Source of the DNA: Bromus sterilis | Taxonomy: Eukaryota > Streptophyta > Magnoliopsida > Poales > Poaceae | NCBI GenBank assembly: GCA_950022295.1 | Contig: OX465597.1 | Span: 180,852,516-180,916,515, forward strand | Length of the DNA: 64,000 nt | Reading direction: 5' to 3' | In this document: one piece after another, positions 35,275 through 45,755 of the stretch | How the letters are laid out: the number at the start of each line of letters is the position of its first letter | How positions within the stretch are numbered: position 1 is the stretch's first letter | Program-made: the position numbers and the translations under genes | Notes under the pieces: generated by a model | Databases searched by the model: none | Seen by the model: only the letters and a program-made list of their open reading frames with translations | What the model was told of the DNA's origin: nothing

Positions 35275-36047
35275 ACGGATGTTTGTGTTGCTTTCAACAC
35301 TGATGTGTTCACCGTTCGGTACGAGAAGGTATATGCCAAAACAAATGCAGGTGGAAAAGAATTTCTAAGACGGAATTATGATGAAAAACACAAGTGGGCA
35401 CGGGCTCACGATGAGGGAGGTCGGAGATATGGTGACATGACATGACGAGCAACATGGTTGAATGATTCAAAAACGTGCTTAGAGGTGTCCGTCAATTGCC
35501 GATGACCGCAATAGTTGAATATACTTTCTTCAAGCTTCTCAACTATTTTCTTAGGCATTCCTCAAAAAACATGAAGTGGGTTGGCGAAAAAATGGATTAT
35601 CCCCCAAAGGTTGATGAGTGGATGAGGTTGCAAGAAAGTAAATCATCGGCGCAAGAAATTATTCTATTCAACGCGACAGAGATGATCTACCAAGTTGATG
35701 AGCCCGGGGAAACAACACGAGACGGACACTCTTACGGTGGACGTGCATACGAGGTCCACTTAAGGAAACGTTGGTGCCAATGTGAGAGACCTAGCAAATA
35801 CCACTGGCCATGCTCTCATCTCTTGACGGCTAGGAGGGCCGCTAATATCGATTTTTCCGATGGAAAAGTCATGCGGATCCAAGAGTTCACACTCGAGGCA
35901 AATAGGTTGACATGGGCTTCCCGATTCCATCCTTTTCTTGACGATTCACAATGGCCAGAGTACAATGGACCTCATCTCAAGCCAGATCCTGAACTTAAGG
36001 TGTTACCCAAGGGTAGAAGAAGAACAAAGCGGTTTAGAGGCGATTGA
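35275..36047 (+). pseudogene. MULE transposase C-terminal part with SWIM zinc finger
   Basis: From 35275 the reading frame shifts and holds a TGA where the family has Cys (around NMVE-stop-FKNVLRGVR). From 35475 it is open to 36047: EYTFFKLLNYF, then a SWIM finger CxCx(n)CxH as WCQCERPSKYHWPCSHLL. The end is basic (GRRRTKRFRGD). SWIM fingers are usual at the C terminus of MULE transposases. Confidence 0.8.
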
Positions 36048-36345
36048 TAAGTATGTTAGTAGTGTTGATGACATGATAGCATCTCAGAAAAGGCTCCAAG
36101 GGGAAGCTTTTGATGAACGCACCGAAGAGGACGAACTAGAGGAAGAAAAGTTGCATAACCAATTTCTTCGCATGGAGAAAATGAATAGACACAATTTGGG
36201 AATGCAGATTGGATTGGCAGCTAGTGTTACTGAATATGAGAAGCTGGACATTAAGAAACCTGGAGAAATCATTGGGTGGGCAATCAAAGCAGGATCTTCA
36301 TCTAATCCAGAAGTGGCTAGTCGTTGGGATTTCTTCCGCAACTAA
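36020..36345 (+). pseudogene. Possible alternative C-terminal continuation of the MULE gene
   Basis: In a frame different from the 36047 stop, the sequence stays open to 36345, with an acidic coiled-coil-like stretch (ERTEEDELEEEKLHNQFLRM) and a C terminus VASRWDFFRN. It may be the true C terminus after a frameshift, or an adjoining exon. I do not recognise it. Confidence 0.35.
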
Positions 36346-37148
36346 GTAGGAAAAATAAAATAATCAAATAATCACAATAATTTGACATTGCACAAATATT
36401 AGCTAAATCATTTACATTATTTTTTCCATTTCATAAAATTGTTACACACTAAGTAGGAAAAATCTTTTACACACCAATATTACCTAAAATTATTTACACA
36501 CTCATCTTTTATACAATATTTTTTTACAGAAATATTGGCATTGCACAATAATTAGGAATCACAGAGGCAAAATCAATAGCAAAATCATAGTCATTACACA
36601 AGATTATTCGTAAGCAATGTCTAAATTATTGCACAGAGGGGGCGCGGGGTGCCGGCGACGCGTGGTGGACAGTAGGGGCGCCGGACCAGGGGCAGACAAT
36701 GCGTGGAGATGGCGGCGCGTGTGGGCACTAGGGACGGCGGACCGAACCTAGGTAAACCAAAAAACGTGCTAAAATAGGGTGTTACGCCACCGTGCGGACC
36801 GAACCTAGGTAAACAAAAAAGAGTTTGCAAGGATAATAAGAGAAAGGAAACAAAGAACCAAAAAGGCGAAGACCTCATATAGAGCCTTCCCGGAACGAAA
36901 AAGCCCAATGGCGGACGGGCGACGGGCCGGACGTTATCACGTCCGCACACACAACATCCTGATCTACCACGTCCCCGTATTTCCGCCGCTGGTTCCCTGT
37001 ATCGCCCACAGCTGTCGGTGTATTCAGGCAAGGCTGGCCGCGTTTTGAGCACCGTCCTGCTCCACCCTGCCATGCGCAGACCTGTCCTGGCACAAAGACG
37101 CGGACGGCAAAAGTGCCAATGCCCCAAGTGTGAGAGCATGTACCTAGA
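36346..37148. other. MULE 3' flank and unassigned sequence
   Basis: 36346-36620 is AT-rich without a gene. 36630-37110 is GC-rich with frames on the - strand that lack any domain. 37113-37148 matches 42935-42968, so it is the left edge of a tandem duplication that the Helitron later split. MULE terminal repeats were not located. Confidence 0.5.
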
Positions 37149-38460
37149 CTAGTAGAGTGCCCATGCGTTGCAACGGGTTTTTTAAGTTTATTTACTGGAG
37201 AACGGCGGTGGTAGGTAGGTGTGTTTGTCACCAAAATCATAATCCATGCATAAAGCGGATTTTTTCCCACGACAATCGTCTCACAAATGATTATATTACA
37301 ATAATATATTTAAAAACAACATTATCAAAGCACATGTAGAGAAAATATAGCACAAATACAATGAAGTTCACTTTTCTTACAATGTGAATTCATACAAATG
37401 TAATTTTACATTTGTGACCATATAGATCAAATGATACAACTTAGCATCTGCTTCGAATTAAGATCTACTTGATGCGCTTAAAAAATGTCGCACAATATCA
37501 GGAAATTTCTCTTTAGCTTCATTTGAGCAAATATAGTAAGAACCGGATTCTCAACTCATACACATCCTGCACAAACAATATATGTAGTCAGCACGAATAC
37601 TTCATGTCAAATGTACTAAAATGTGTGATAGAGAGTACTCACCATGATAATCGGACGAACCAATTTTTTACCGTTCCAGCAAAGAATAAAATAAAAAAGA
37701 AAATAGCCAGACGCATATCTACAATTTATTAAGTCAATATTACATTTGTAGTTTGTTGAGATGATAAAAAGATGAGCAAAATTAACTAAATACCAAAACA
37801 ATATAGGAAATGGAAAATAATAATCACACTGAAAACAAATGCCTTATGGCATAACATTTATATTTTCCTTTTTTGTTTTTTACGAGCTATCACCGTTTTC
37901 ACATCATATTTTTTTTATAAAAACGAGTGAATTCCCCCCTCCTTCTGCCGACTTTGCGCTCCTCGGAACCCTCCTTGTTTTTTTTTTGGATGTCGCTAGA
38001 ATCCATCTCGATCTCTCACAATCTGCAAACAAATAATATATGTATATACATATAATCATATGCTACATATAACTAAGAACTATTTGTATGCACCTTTTTT
38101 GGTTGTGTAATACTCGATGAATTCTCATTCCGATCCATCATTATTACGTCAGTCAACGTTTTCAATGCACCATTTAAATTCATCATTTTTTTTATGATAT
38201 ACAATAGTGGAACATATAAGCACTTTTATAATCAAGGTAAGCAGTAGACTCACCTATAATTCATATTTAACCCTATAATATTGTTAAAAAATATTTAGCC
38301 CTATAAATGATTATATCTGTTTTATGATATTTTTCAGTATAAAAAAAGTTTATAGCATTTTTGACAGAAACCCTTAGAACCATTTCTCTCACAACAAACA
38401 ATTACATTATCTTTATAATATTTTTTAATTTGCAAAAAAGTCCTCAAAATCTGTTGAAAG

Positions 38461-38640
38461 TTAATCCACAGTCGCATGTCCCCTCACTCTCCCCGTCACC
38501 ACCTCAAAACCCTTAGTGCCCCGGGACGGCGTCGAGGCGGAGCAGCACGACCATGAGCGCCTCGGGGTGGCTCTGGAAGGCCGCCTAGATCTCCTCGTTC
38601 TTGTCTGCATCGCCGTTCTCCTCAGCGTCGCCCGCCTCTC
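38461..38640 (-). pseudogene. Gene fragment in the Helitron, possibly BAG-domain-like
   Basis: On the - strand one frame reads AAFQSHPEALMVVLLRLDAV around an in-frame stop. This reminds me of the helical core of plant BAG-family co-chaperone regulators, but the match is from memory and short. GC content is far above that of the surrounding Helitron, as for a captured exon. Confidence 0.25.
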
Positions 38641-39540
38641 CACCGCGTCGCCTTATCCTTTGGTCTAGCCAAAGTTGGCTTCTTTACTGGAGGAGCACGG
38701 GTACGCCGGCGCTCCGTGTGGCCTGCAAGGAGGTGCTCCGCATCTACCCCAAAGTCGCCTATCCCCAGGTCGATTTCCTTCCAGCGTCCCTCGCTCCCAC
38801 GTCCCCTCGTGTTCGTCCTGTCGTCGTCCCCTCTGATTTGAGCGCAGATGGTTTATTTCATCCAATCCTACCCTGGAAACTAAGCTTGTGTTTGGCTTGA
38901 TTTGGTTCTTCCGCGTGCAGATGAGGCTTGTGGTGGGCAAGATCAAAATAATGGGGATTTGGTTGGCGCGGTGGAGGAAAGACTCGTGGTAGTGTCCGGG
39001 GTGGAGCCCTTCTACTGTACGTAGTTGTCATTGCTTAAACAGTCTTGTTGGTTCTTCGTTTGTTGGTAGTGCTTCAAGCATCTATCTACTTGGCTTTCTT
39101 ATGAAACAAAAAGTAAATTTCTTCTACAGGATTGGAGATGGCTCAGCTTATATGTGTTGGCTGTTGAACTTTATTGATGTATTATCGCAATGGGACTACT
39201 GTCATATGCTCATGTTGTGATACAATCAATCTTGCCAGACCAGCACAGGTGTGCTATATGTGTGTTACTTGTCTTTCACATGGAGATTCAATTTTTTTGG
39301 TTGCTTAAAAATGTCAAATAGATGTAGCCCAGTTTTCTGCTAGTGCTTTGTATGGTTTAATTTTGCTAAGCCACTCTGGAACATTTTGAAACTTAGGGCG
39401 TCCAGTTACCCATCCTGTATCTTCAGATTTTATCTTAGTTCCTATATCTTCAGATTTTTTTTCCTTCTTTCCCCCTTATGTATCTTCAGATTTTATGTAT
39501 CTGCCTGGGGTATTGGTATGCCCTTGAGAATGCATCAGGT
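38641..39540. other. Helitron interior, unassigned
   Basis: GC-rich to about 38900, with frames on both strands but no domain seen, then AT-rich intron-like sequence. Possibly further captured exons and introns. Confidence 0.35.
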
Positions 39541-39657
39541 ATAGGTATCTTCAACCGGTCGCCACCCCAGCCAATCTTTGTTGCGAGATAATCAATTAAA
39601 CCCAGTTGAGATTATCGTAACCAAAGTAAGTTGCATTGACTGAGTCATACCTGCTTT

Positions 39658-40022
39658 GCAGTGGGGGAGTTTATAAACATTGGTGATATCGCCAAGAGGG
39701 CGTCCACAGCCATTTATCACATTCATAGGATTATTTCTCTTCGAGTTAGAAGGGGTTAATGTTTCACGTATGGATAGGCCACTATCTGGATGCGGGCTTG
39801 ATCTCGTATCATGCGACTGTTCATGTTGAGCAATATCTGCAGAAATTAGTTTAAAGCAATTAAACTCAGTCGAGATTATCAACCAAAGTGCGTTGATTCG
39901 AGTGTGTCATACCTGTTGGACGTTGGGTAATATTACGAAGATGTCGTCCATCAATCGGCTCCAGTCGCGGTCACGACTTCATAGAAAATATTTTATGCCT
40001 TCTTTTGTTCTCTTATTTGCAT
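39658..40022 (-). pseudogene. Two exon-like pieces on the - strand of the Helitron
   Basis: One exon runs from an acceptor TTTCTGCAG near 39840 to a donor CAAAGCAG/GTATGA near 39658 and includes NGCGRPLGDITNVYK. An upstream exon (about 40022-39913) reads ADANKRTKEG and ends CAACAG/GTATGA. Its frame has a stop. A Lys/Arg-rich start followed by an LGDITN motif reminds me of the N terminus of plant Helitron Rep/helicase proteins, which would fit the setting, but this is weak. Confidence 0.3.
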
Positions 40023-40389
40023 CAGCTGGAAACAAAATAGATATTATACAGTAAGTACACCTTGAAAATATTTTATACCATAAAATCACCTTGAAACTGT
40101 GATATGAACTAATACAGTAAAATAACATGAAAGTGTTACACCAGTACAAAGACATTCCGTGCTCCTAAAATGCCAAACATAATTGAAACTTTCCTGACAT
40201 GTTTTTGGTTAGGGTAGTGCAAGTAGGAGAGACATATAGTTTGTCTCACTTTAATGTGAGCTGACCTGTAGTTGAGACCTCAGTAAATCTCACATCTTGT
40301 TATGTTCCCTGTAAATCTAGGATAACAATATCTTGATCATTAGCAGATTTTTCTTCTTGCAAACTACCATTGTGTACCATTGACTCAAG

Positions 40390-40817
40390 CATAGTTCAAA
40401 AAGTAGCTATTAGGCGCTCGCTTATGTGCGCATAAGCGCAAGTAGGTGGCCTAGCGCCTCGCTTTTGCCTTATGCGGTCAAAAAAGCGGCCGACGAGGTC
40501 CTTCGGCGAGAAATCAGCCTTTCCGGCGAGGAATCACGTTTCTCAGGCGAGAAATCAATCTCCCCGGCGAGGATTCGACCTCCTCTGCGAGAATTCATCC
40601 TGACCGATGAGGATTCAGCCATTCCGACGACAAATTGACTGATTCCGGCGAGGGATGGAGCTTCTCCGATGAGGGATCGAGCTTCCGGCCAGCCCATCTA
40701 GCTTATTTCTTCACGGTACAGTACTAACGCTTAATTGCGCCTAATCGCGCCTAAGCTAGAAAAGCGCAAGTAGGTGGCCAAACGCATAATTAACGCCTAG
40801 CGCTTTTTTGAACTTTG
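40390..40817. mobile_element. hAT-type MITE, 428 bp
   Basis: Left end CATAGTTCAAAAAG, right end inverted CAAAGTTCAAAAAAG. The 8-bp target duplication GACTCAAG is at 40382-40389 and 40818-40825. Subterminal GCGCTAGGCG-like and GCGCAAGTAGGTGGCC motifs occur at both ends. The 8-bp duplication and CA-starting ends fit hAT. Confidence 0.8.
40500..40690. repeat. 20-21-bp minisatellite inside the hAT MITE
   Basis: Nine units built on GGCGAG(G/A)AATC, with unit starts near 40505, 40525, 40546, 40566, 40586, 40606, 40626, 40647 and 40668. Units are diverged but the phase is kept. Confidence 0.8.
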
Positions 40818-41692
40818 GACTCAAGTATCTATGACTGCAGGTCCTCATTTAACTGGCCGAAGAAGAATGAAACATAATTTTGTAAAGATGCTAATGAGGT
40901 AAGTTATGGCAGACATAGATAACTTTGACTAAGAAGTATTCTCAAATATTTTTAGGAGGAATGATCTGATTTCAGTCCTTGTAATTATTTTTTCAACTAC
41001 ATCTACTTGTGTCCTTTCACCTGTATCCTATAAGAATTAATGGTGTTTGAGAGTAGCAAATTACATGGTTCTTCTTCGAAAGTCAACAAAACAGGGTGCA
41101 GTTGTATGAGTGTATATATGTATGTGCATGTGTACAGATGAAAGGAAGTAGTCAAACCTGATAAAGATTGAAAGAAAGTTCAGGGCGGGCGGAGCCACGC
41201 AGGTGCCGGAGCAGGCTTTTGGAAGCCTGCTATCTGGCGAGTTCGGATTCCACGGTGCAAGCGGCGACAATTCCTGATGGAGCGGCCACAAGGTTGCATG
41301 AAGGAGAAGGCGTTGGTTTTTTTTAGCAGGAAGGAGAAGGCGTTGCTGCCGCTGTTTGATTTACATCAAAATATTGTGTTGATCCATATGGAAAGTTTTA
41401 ACTGTGTTGATTGATATGGGAGGTATTAAATACTGATTGACACCTGGGGTGGGGAAAGTTATAACTATCTTGTTATACGGCTTTTGCTTTGGTATGGAAA
41501 GTTTTTAATATTGATTGCCAAATGGAAAGAGGGGTGGTTTTACGTATGGTAGGGTTTTTTTTCACCGGTTTTTTCTATAGCACACGGGATTGGGTTGCCC
41601 TTGATAGAAAATCGGAGGGAGGGGGTTTCGATCGAGGGGGTTGTCAGGATAGGACGGTGACGACGCACAAACTCCCCCTTTAGGGGTAGAGA

Positions 41693-42130
41693 TTTACAAG
41701 CCTGACCAAGTTAGACAGCCCAACGGGTCACGCAAGTTAGTATGGCACGTCATTATTTAGAAGGCCGGACAATTAACGCGCACAGGAAAATTATTATGCG
41801 GCGAAGACCGCGGCAAGATTACCCCCCAGATAGTAAAGATTGCAATTAAAAATCCATGTAAAAAGTTGGTCACCAGCGCAGTTTTTAGATCAAATGGGCA
41901 GATTTTAATTGCCGCCCTAACCACTTAATGGCGTTAATCAACAAGAGGCTACTAATTCCCTGGAGAGACCCCGTAACCTAAGCACCAACCGACGCATTTA
42001 ACCATGACGTGGGGAAATGTAAAAAAAAAACCATGACGTGGGGACAGTGTAGATCACGATCGCTAGCGAGAATAGAAAATCCATGCCGTGCAGCCTCCTC
42101 TACATAGATGTGGACGGTAAGACTAGCCAT
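41693..42130. repeat. Tandem duplication, copy 1 (continues from 37113-37148)
   Basis: Matches 42970-43545 in order: AGTTAGACA.CCCAACG, GGCAAGA.TAACC.CCAGATA, GAGACCC..TAACCTAAGCACCAAC and CATGCCGTGCAGCCTCC. Copy 2 is directly upstream of the gene at 43876, so the unit may be duplicated promoter-proximal DNA. Confidence 0.7.
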
Positions 42131-42935
42131 AGTGGGATAGTAACATCGTGTTGTTATTAGTCTATGTTATTATCTCTATAATGGAGAGTAACACAGAATC
42201 GGTGTCATGCAACACTTCATTTATTGTGTTCTACACTCATATTGTATTGGTATGTGTGATGTTACTCAAAGAGCAAGTAATTACCTAAGTTATAACATCC
42301 CTCTCTTTCCTCATTAACTACTTGTCACATCATCTATTTTGCATTGATAAATGTGATGTTACTAGTGATGTTAGACTAGCCATAGTGGGGAGTAAGGGCC
42401 TGTTTGGTATAAGTCAGGTGACTTAAAACCAATGACTTATAAGTCACGCCTGTTTGGTTGTTACCTGACTTATAAGTCACCTGTTCACACCTTTCTATCA
42501 AAAAAAGTGGTGGGACCCATGCAAAAGTAGAGGACTTATAAGTTTTAAGTTGGGGAGGAGCAACTTATGACTTATAAGTTGGGGTGACTTATAAGTTGGG
42601 TCTGTTTGGCAAAATAAGTCACTTTTTTCACTTTTTGACTTATAAGTTGGTGACTTATTTGAAACCAAACAGGCCCTAACTTCGACTAGTAACATCGTGT
42701 TGTTACTATGTTACTAGTCTATGTTACTATCTCTATAGTGGAGAGTAACATAGAAGTGGTGTCATGCAACACTTCATTTATTGTGTTCTACACTCATATT
42801 GTATTGGTATGTGTGATGTTACTCAAAGAGCAGGTAACTACCTCAGTTATCACATCCCTCTCTTTCCTCATTAACTACTTGTCACATCATCTATTTTGCA
42901 TTGATAAATGTGATGTTACTAGTGATGTTACTCCA
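42131..42935. repeat. Tandem pair of MITE-like units, second one split
   Basis: The unit starts GACTAGCCATAGTGGG, contains GTGTCATGCAACACTTCATT and GTATGTGTGATGTTACTC, and ends GTGATGTTACTAGTGATGTTA. Copy 1 is about 42131-42393. Copy 2 is about 42386-42933, interrupted by the Tourist MITE. Confidence 0.75.
42406..42676. mobile_element. Tourist-type (PIF/Harbinger) MITE, 271 bp
   Basis: Terminal inverted repeats GGGCCTGTTTGGT and ACCAAACAGGCCC, with target duplication TAA at 42403-42405 and 42677-42679. The interior is rich in ACTTATAAGT repeats. Confidence 0.9.
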
Positions 42936-43545
42936 GTGCCAATGCCCAGACTAGAACACGTACCTAGACTTCACGCCATGGACTTACCAAGCTAGACACC
43001 CCAACGCTGCACGTAAATTAATATTACCTCCGACCCATATTAATGTACTCAACTTTGTCTAGATTCGTGTGTATCTAGTTAAGTATTTAGACTAGATGCA
43101 TGTGTATCTAGACAAACTTAAGTACATTAATATGGATCGAAGGGAGTAGTATTTATTAAGCTTTTAAGACACGTCATTAAATCGGATGCATGATAATTAA
43201 CTCACACAGGACGTGTATTGTTAACGGGCAGGAAAAAAGGATTATCTTTTTTTAACACGAGAGTTTGTAACAGATCGTGGCAAGAGTAACCACCAGATAT
43301 TAAAGATTACCATAAAAACTAGCCTGAAAAACACAAAAACGGATTTGGTCAATGTTCTAATTTTGACTGACGCCCTAATCATAGAATTATAATCAGTCTA
43401 AAATAACGTCCTAAAACAATAAGGGACTACTAATTACCTGGACAGACCCGGGAAACGAAGCACCAACTGATCACTAACCACGACGTGCGAACACTGTAGG
43501 TCACGATCTCTAGCGCAAATAGAAAATGCACGCCGTGCAGCCTAC
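42936..43545. repeat. Tandem duplication, copy 2
   Basis: Begins AGTGCCAATGCCC and keeps the order of copy 1. It lacks the Helitron and has gained the Stowaway. It ends just before the presumed 5' leader of the 43876 gene. Confidence 0.7.
43027..43146. mobile_element. Stowaway (Tc1/Mariner) MITE, 120 bp
   Basis: Ends CCTCCGACCCATATTAATG and, inverted, CTCCCTTCGATCCATATTAA, with TA on both sides. It lies in copy 2 of the upstream duplication. Confidence 0.85.
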
Positions 43546-43875
43546 GCTCATGGTACAGACCGTCAGGTCAAGTCACGTAGCACTGTCCGGTCCATTACTC
43601 TTAAGCACTGTACCAGCTCCAAGCAATCTATCTCTTCTTTGTTCCTCACCCTTGCTCACAGTCCACCCAAACCACACTGCTCAAGACTGCGGGGCTGCGG
43701 ACCTGCGGAGCGGCGGGGCTCAGCACACATACTACACCGGGGAAATCAGCACCGCCTGCGGCGAGCGCAACTCAGGTACTGCACAAACTCTGCTTGTGTT
43801 CGGAAGTCCATATCTCAAGTTGTTGTGGTTTGGTAGATCTAATTTTTGGGATGAACTGCGCTCCAGGGGTAGAGC

Positions 43876-44962
43876 ATGGATTTCTTGTTCATAGAGGACA
43901 GCGCACCAAATGTTGTTAACCAGGAGACGTTTAGCGAGCCGCCGCAAGACGAACTAGACTCTGACGTCGATGTATCGGCTGGCTCAAGCGGACCAGCTGG
44001 AAAACCATCCATTACATCAAGGTTATCCCTATTGAAAGTAGGATCTATGGTTTGCAAGTTCACAGAGTTCAAGAAGAAGCTGATTAGGGAAACCGGATTT
44101 GATGGAATGCTCCAGATTAAGTCATGGAAGAAGGTCAATTTAAAGTATAGCGCTTATCTGATGGACAGAGTTGATGAACAGGTCAGTACTATCAACCTAG
44201 AGGGTCAGGGAATGCTAGAACTGACAGAAAGCCAAGTTCATTACGTATTTGGCGTCCCTCACGGCGAGCAGACAATTGGAACTGAAGGTGTTGAACCATC
44301 GGAGGCCTGCATCGAGTTCACCCGGGTGGCAGCTAGCATTAGTGAGAAAGGCACACACAGCATCAAGGCAGCGGAGGCTTATCTGAACCACAACATTACT
44401 GAAAATTCCAGCATGATAGAGCAAGACTGTTTCAAAATAGCATTTGTCATTTTTGTGGTTGGACATGTACTAGCACCGTCATCCAAGAATGATTACATCA
44501 CGATAGATTTCTGGCCAGCACTAAATGATCCTACCAAGTTGAAAACTTGGAACTGGTGCGGTTATATTCTGAAGCACCTACATCAAGCTGTGCGGAAGTT
44601 CAAGGCTGACGTCAGTAAGCGTAACCCAACTATCCACATCATCGGATGCCATCTGTTCCTTCAGGTAAATACTCAGAACCATTTTAGAACCAGACCCAAG
44701 TATTTTTGTACTGACAAGATGTGATCTCATGTTTTAAGCAACCTCTCTACAGGTGCTTGTACTTGACAGTTTGGAACTTGGAGCGCTAAATAAGCCTCGC
44801 GAAGTTTCCCCGAGAGAATCGAATGATGTTCCAACAACAGGGTTCACTACAGCCCCATCCCTCTTCTCAGCAAATGCCCTGACAGATATCTCCAACGCAC
44901 TTTTTCTATTCACATTCAGCTCACGCTCCAAAGGCGCACGACCAATCCTAACCCTGCAATAA
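43876..44962 (+). CDS. Two-exon gene resembling plant-mobile-domain families, 3' truncated
   Basis: Exon 1 is 43876-44664 (263 codons) and exon 2 begins at 44753 after a GT-AG intron (CTTCAG/GTAAAT, CTCTACAG/GTGCTT), same phase. The protein starts MDFLFIEDSAPNVV and includes IKSWKKVNLKYSAYLMD, YVFGVPHGEQ, IAFVIFVVGHVLAPSS and NWCGYILKHLHQAV; exon 2 opens VLVLDSLELGALNKP. The pattern of VGHVLAP followed by NWC..I...L.. and HIIGCHLFLQ..LD.L.LG resembles the grass-expanded aminotransferase-like plant mobile domain and DUF1985-type proteins, often transposon-linked. After about 44800 the frame only shadows an antisense FAR1-like exon, so the real C terminus is lost. A 5' leader exon may end at CAACTCAG/GTACTG (43775). 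The ATG context (GAGCATGG) is fair. Exon 1 is fully open. Confidence 0.6.
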
Positions 44963-45699
44963 ACTATGATAAGCAAGTCCTCCAGGAAAACATGACCCAA
45001 AAAAACAAAAATATAAACCACGCTTCAGCAAAACTTGTCGCCATGTTTGGTTCACTTGTCCATTCAGTTCTTCATACACAAAATAATGTTTTGCCTCAAG
45101 AATTACACAAGGTTCAGCAAATAAGCTACTAGCTAACTTTCGCGACTAGAATAACAAATCAGATAGAAAGCTTCCGGCAACATAGAAGTTTGATCTTACA
45201 TAACAAACAGTTCGGTGGTTTTGTTGCCATGACACTAAGATATTCCGACCGTATATACGCTAGATCCAACTAATAAAGTGCTGACGGACGCTGCCTAAGA
45301 TTATTGTTTTAACAGGCGGGCGAGTCTTTGAACGAGCACGACGTTGGTACAGGTAGAAATCTTACCTCCTGGTCCATTCCACTAGTCGCCTCGGAGCAGA
45401 CTTGCCCATCGTCGAATTCAGGAGGGAAGGCGACGCTCTCGCCATGAAAACCTCCTCCCCCATCCCTGCAAATCTAGGCGTCGGCGAGGCTGATTGATGC
45501 TTGAAACTCGGCCGGCATGGTCTCTAGATCGAAAGATTGAATCCTGCGTCGAACGGAGAAGAGCATGATTAGAGAGCATGAGAGCAGCAGAAGTACCAGC
45601 TTGACGGAGAGAGTTAGAACATGAATCAAGTTTTCACCTGGAAGGCGCCGGATCCTGGACTGCATCAAACCGCACCGTCGCTGGATATGGATCCACCAT
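44795..45699 (-). pseudogene. FAR1/FRS-like gene fragment
   Basis: Exon 1 (45699-45638) reads MVDPYPATVRFDAVQDPAPS. Exon 2 (45543-45366) reads IQSFDLETMPAEFQASISLA, then a TAG, then FHGESVAFPPEFDDGQVC. A third piece (44958 down to about 44800) reads AVVNPVVGTSFDSLGE, the segment that opens the FAR1 DNA-binding region in FRS proteins. Donor and acceptor sites are good at exons 1 and 2, but the phase fails at piece 3. FRS proteins are transcription factors derived from MULE transposases. The gene is cut where the FAR1 domain should continue and faces the truncated + strand gene tail to tail. Confidence 0.5.
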
Positions 45700-45755
45700 G
45701 GCAGCAGCTGCGACGGCTCTCCTAGAACTGATGGTTTGTGGGGAGCAGGTGCGGA

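Larger units (their letters stand above)
22462..36047 (+). pseudogene. MuDR/MULE transposase gene split by two later insertions
   Basis: A Mutator-like transposase that would bind terminal repeats and cut DNA. Coding pieces: 22462-22625, 25747-26059, 26056-26954, 34770-35274 and 35275-36047. Removing the D LTR (with one GATCC) and the CACTA element (with one GTT) restores reading across both junctions, which shows the order of events. Further damage: a frame change near 26056, a stop at 35272-35274, and an in-frame TGA shortly before 35475. The order N-domain, DNA-binding domain, DDE core, SWIM finger is the normal MULE order. Confidence 0.85.
37149..41692 (-). mobile_element. Helitron, 4.5 kb
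   Basis: On the - strand it begins TCTCTACCCC at 41692 and ends with a hairpin CCCGTTGCAACGCATGGG followed by CTCTACTAG at 37149. That is a canonical 5' TC, a 3' hairpin and a CTAG-3' end. Flanking bases are A (37148) and T (41693) on the + strand, the expected A^T target. The second copy of the flanking duplication (near 42962-42972) approximates the empty site. No intact Rep/helicase is present; contents are gene fragments and a hAT MITE. Confidence 0.8.

Noticed and set aside
37149..37190. CCCATGCGTTGCAACGGG first read as a LINE or MITE start
   Set aside because: The hairpin, the CTAG end and the TC end at 41692 with A^T flanks fit a Helitron 3' terminus better.
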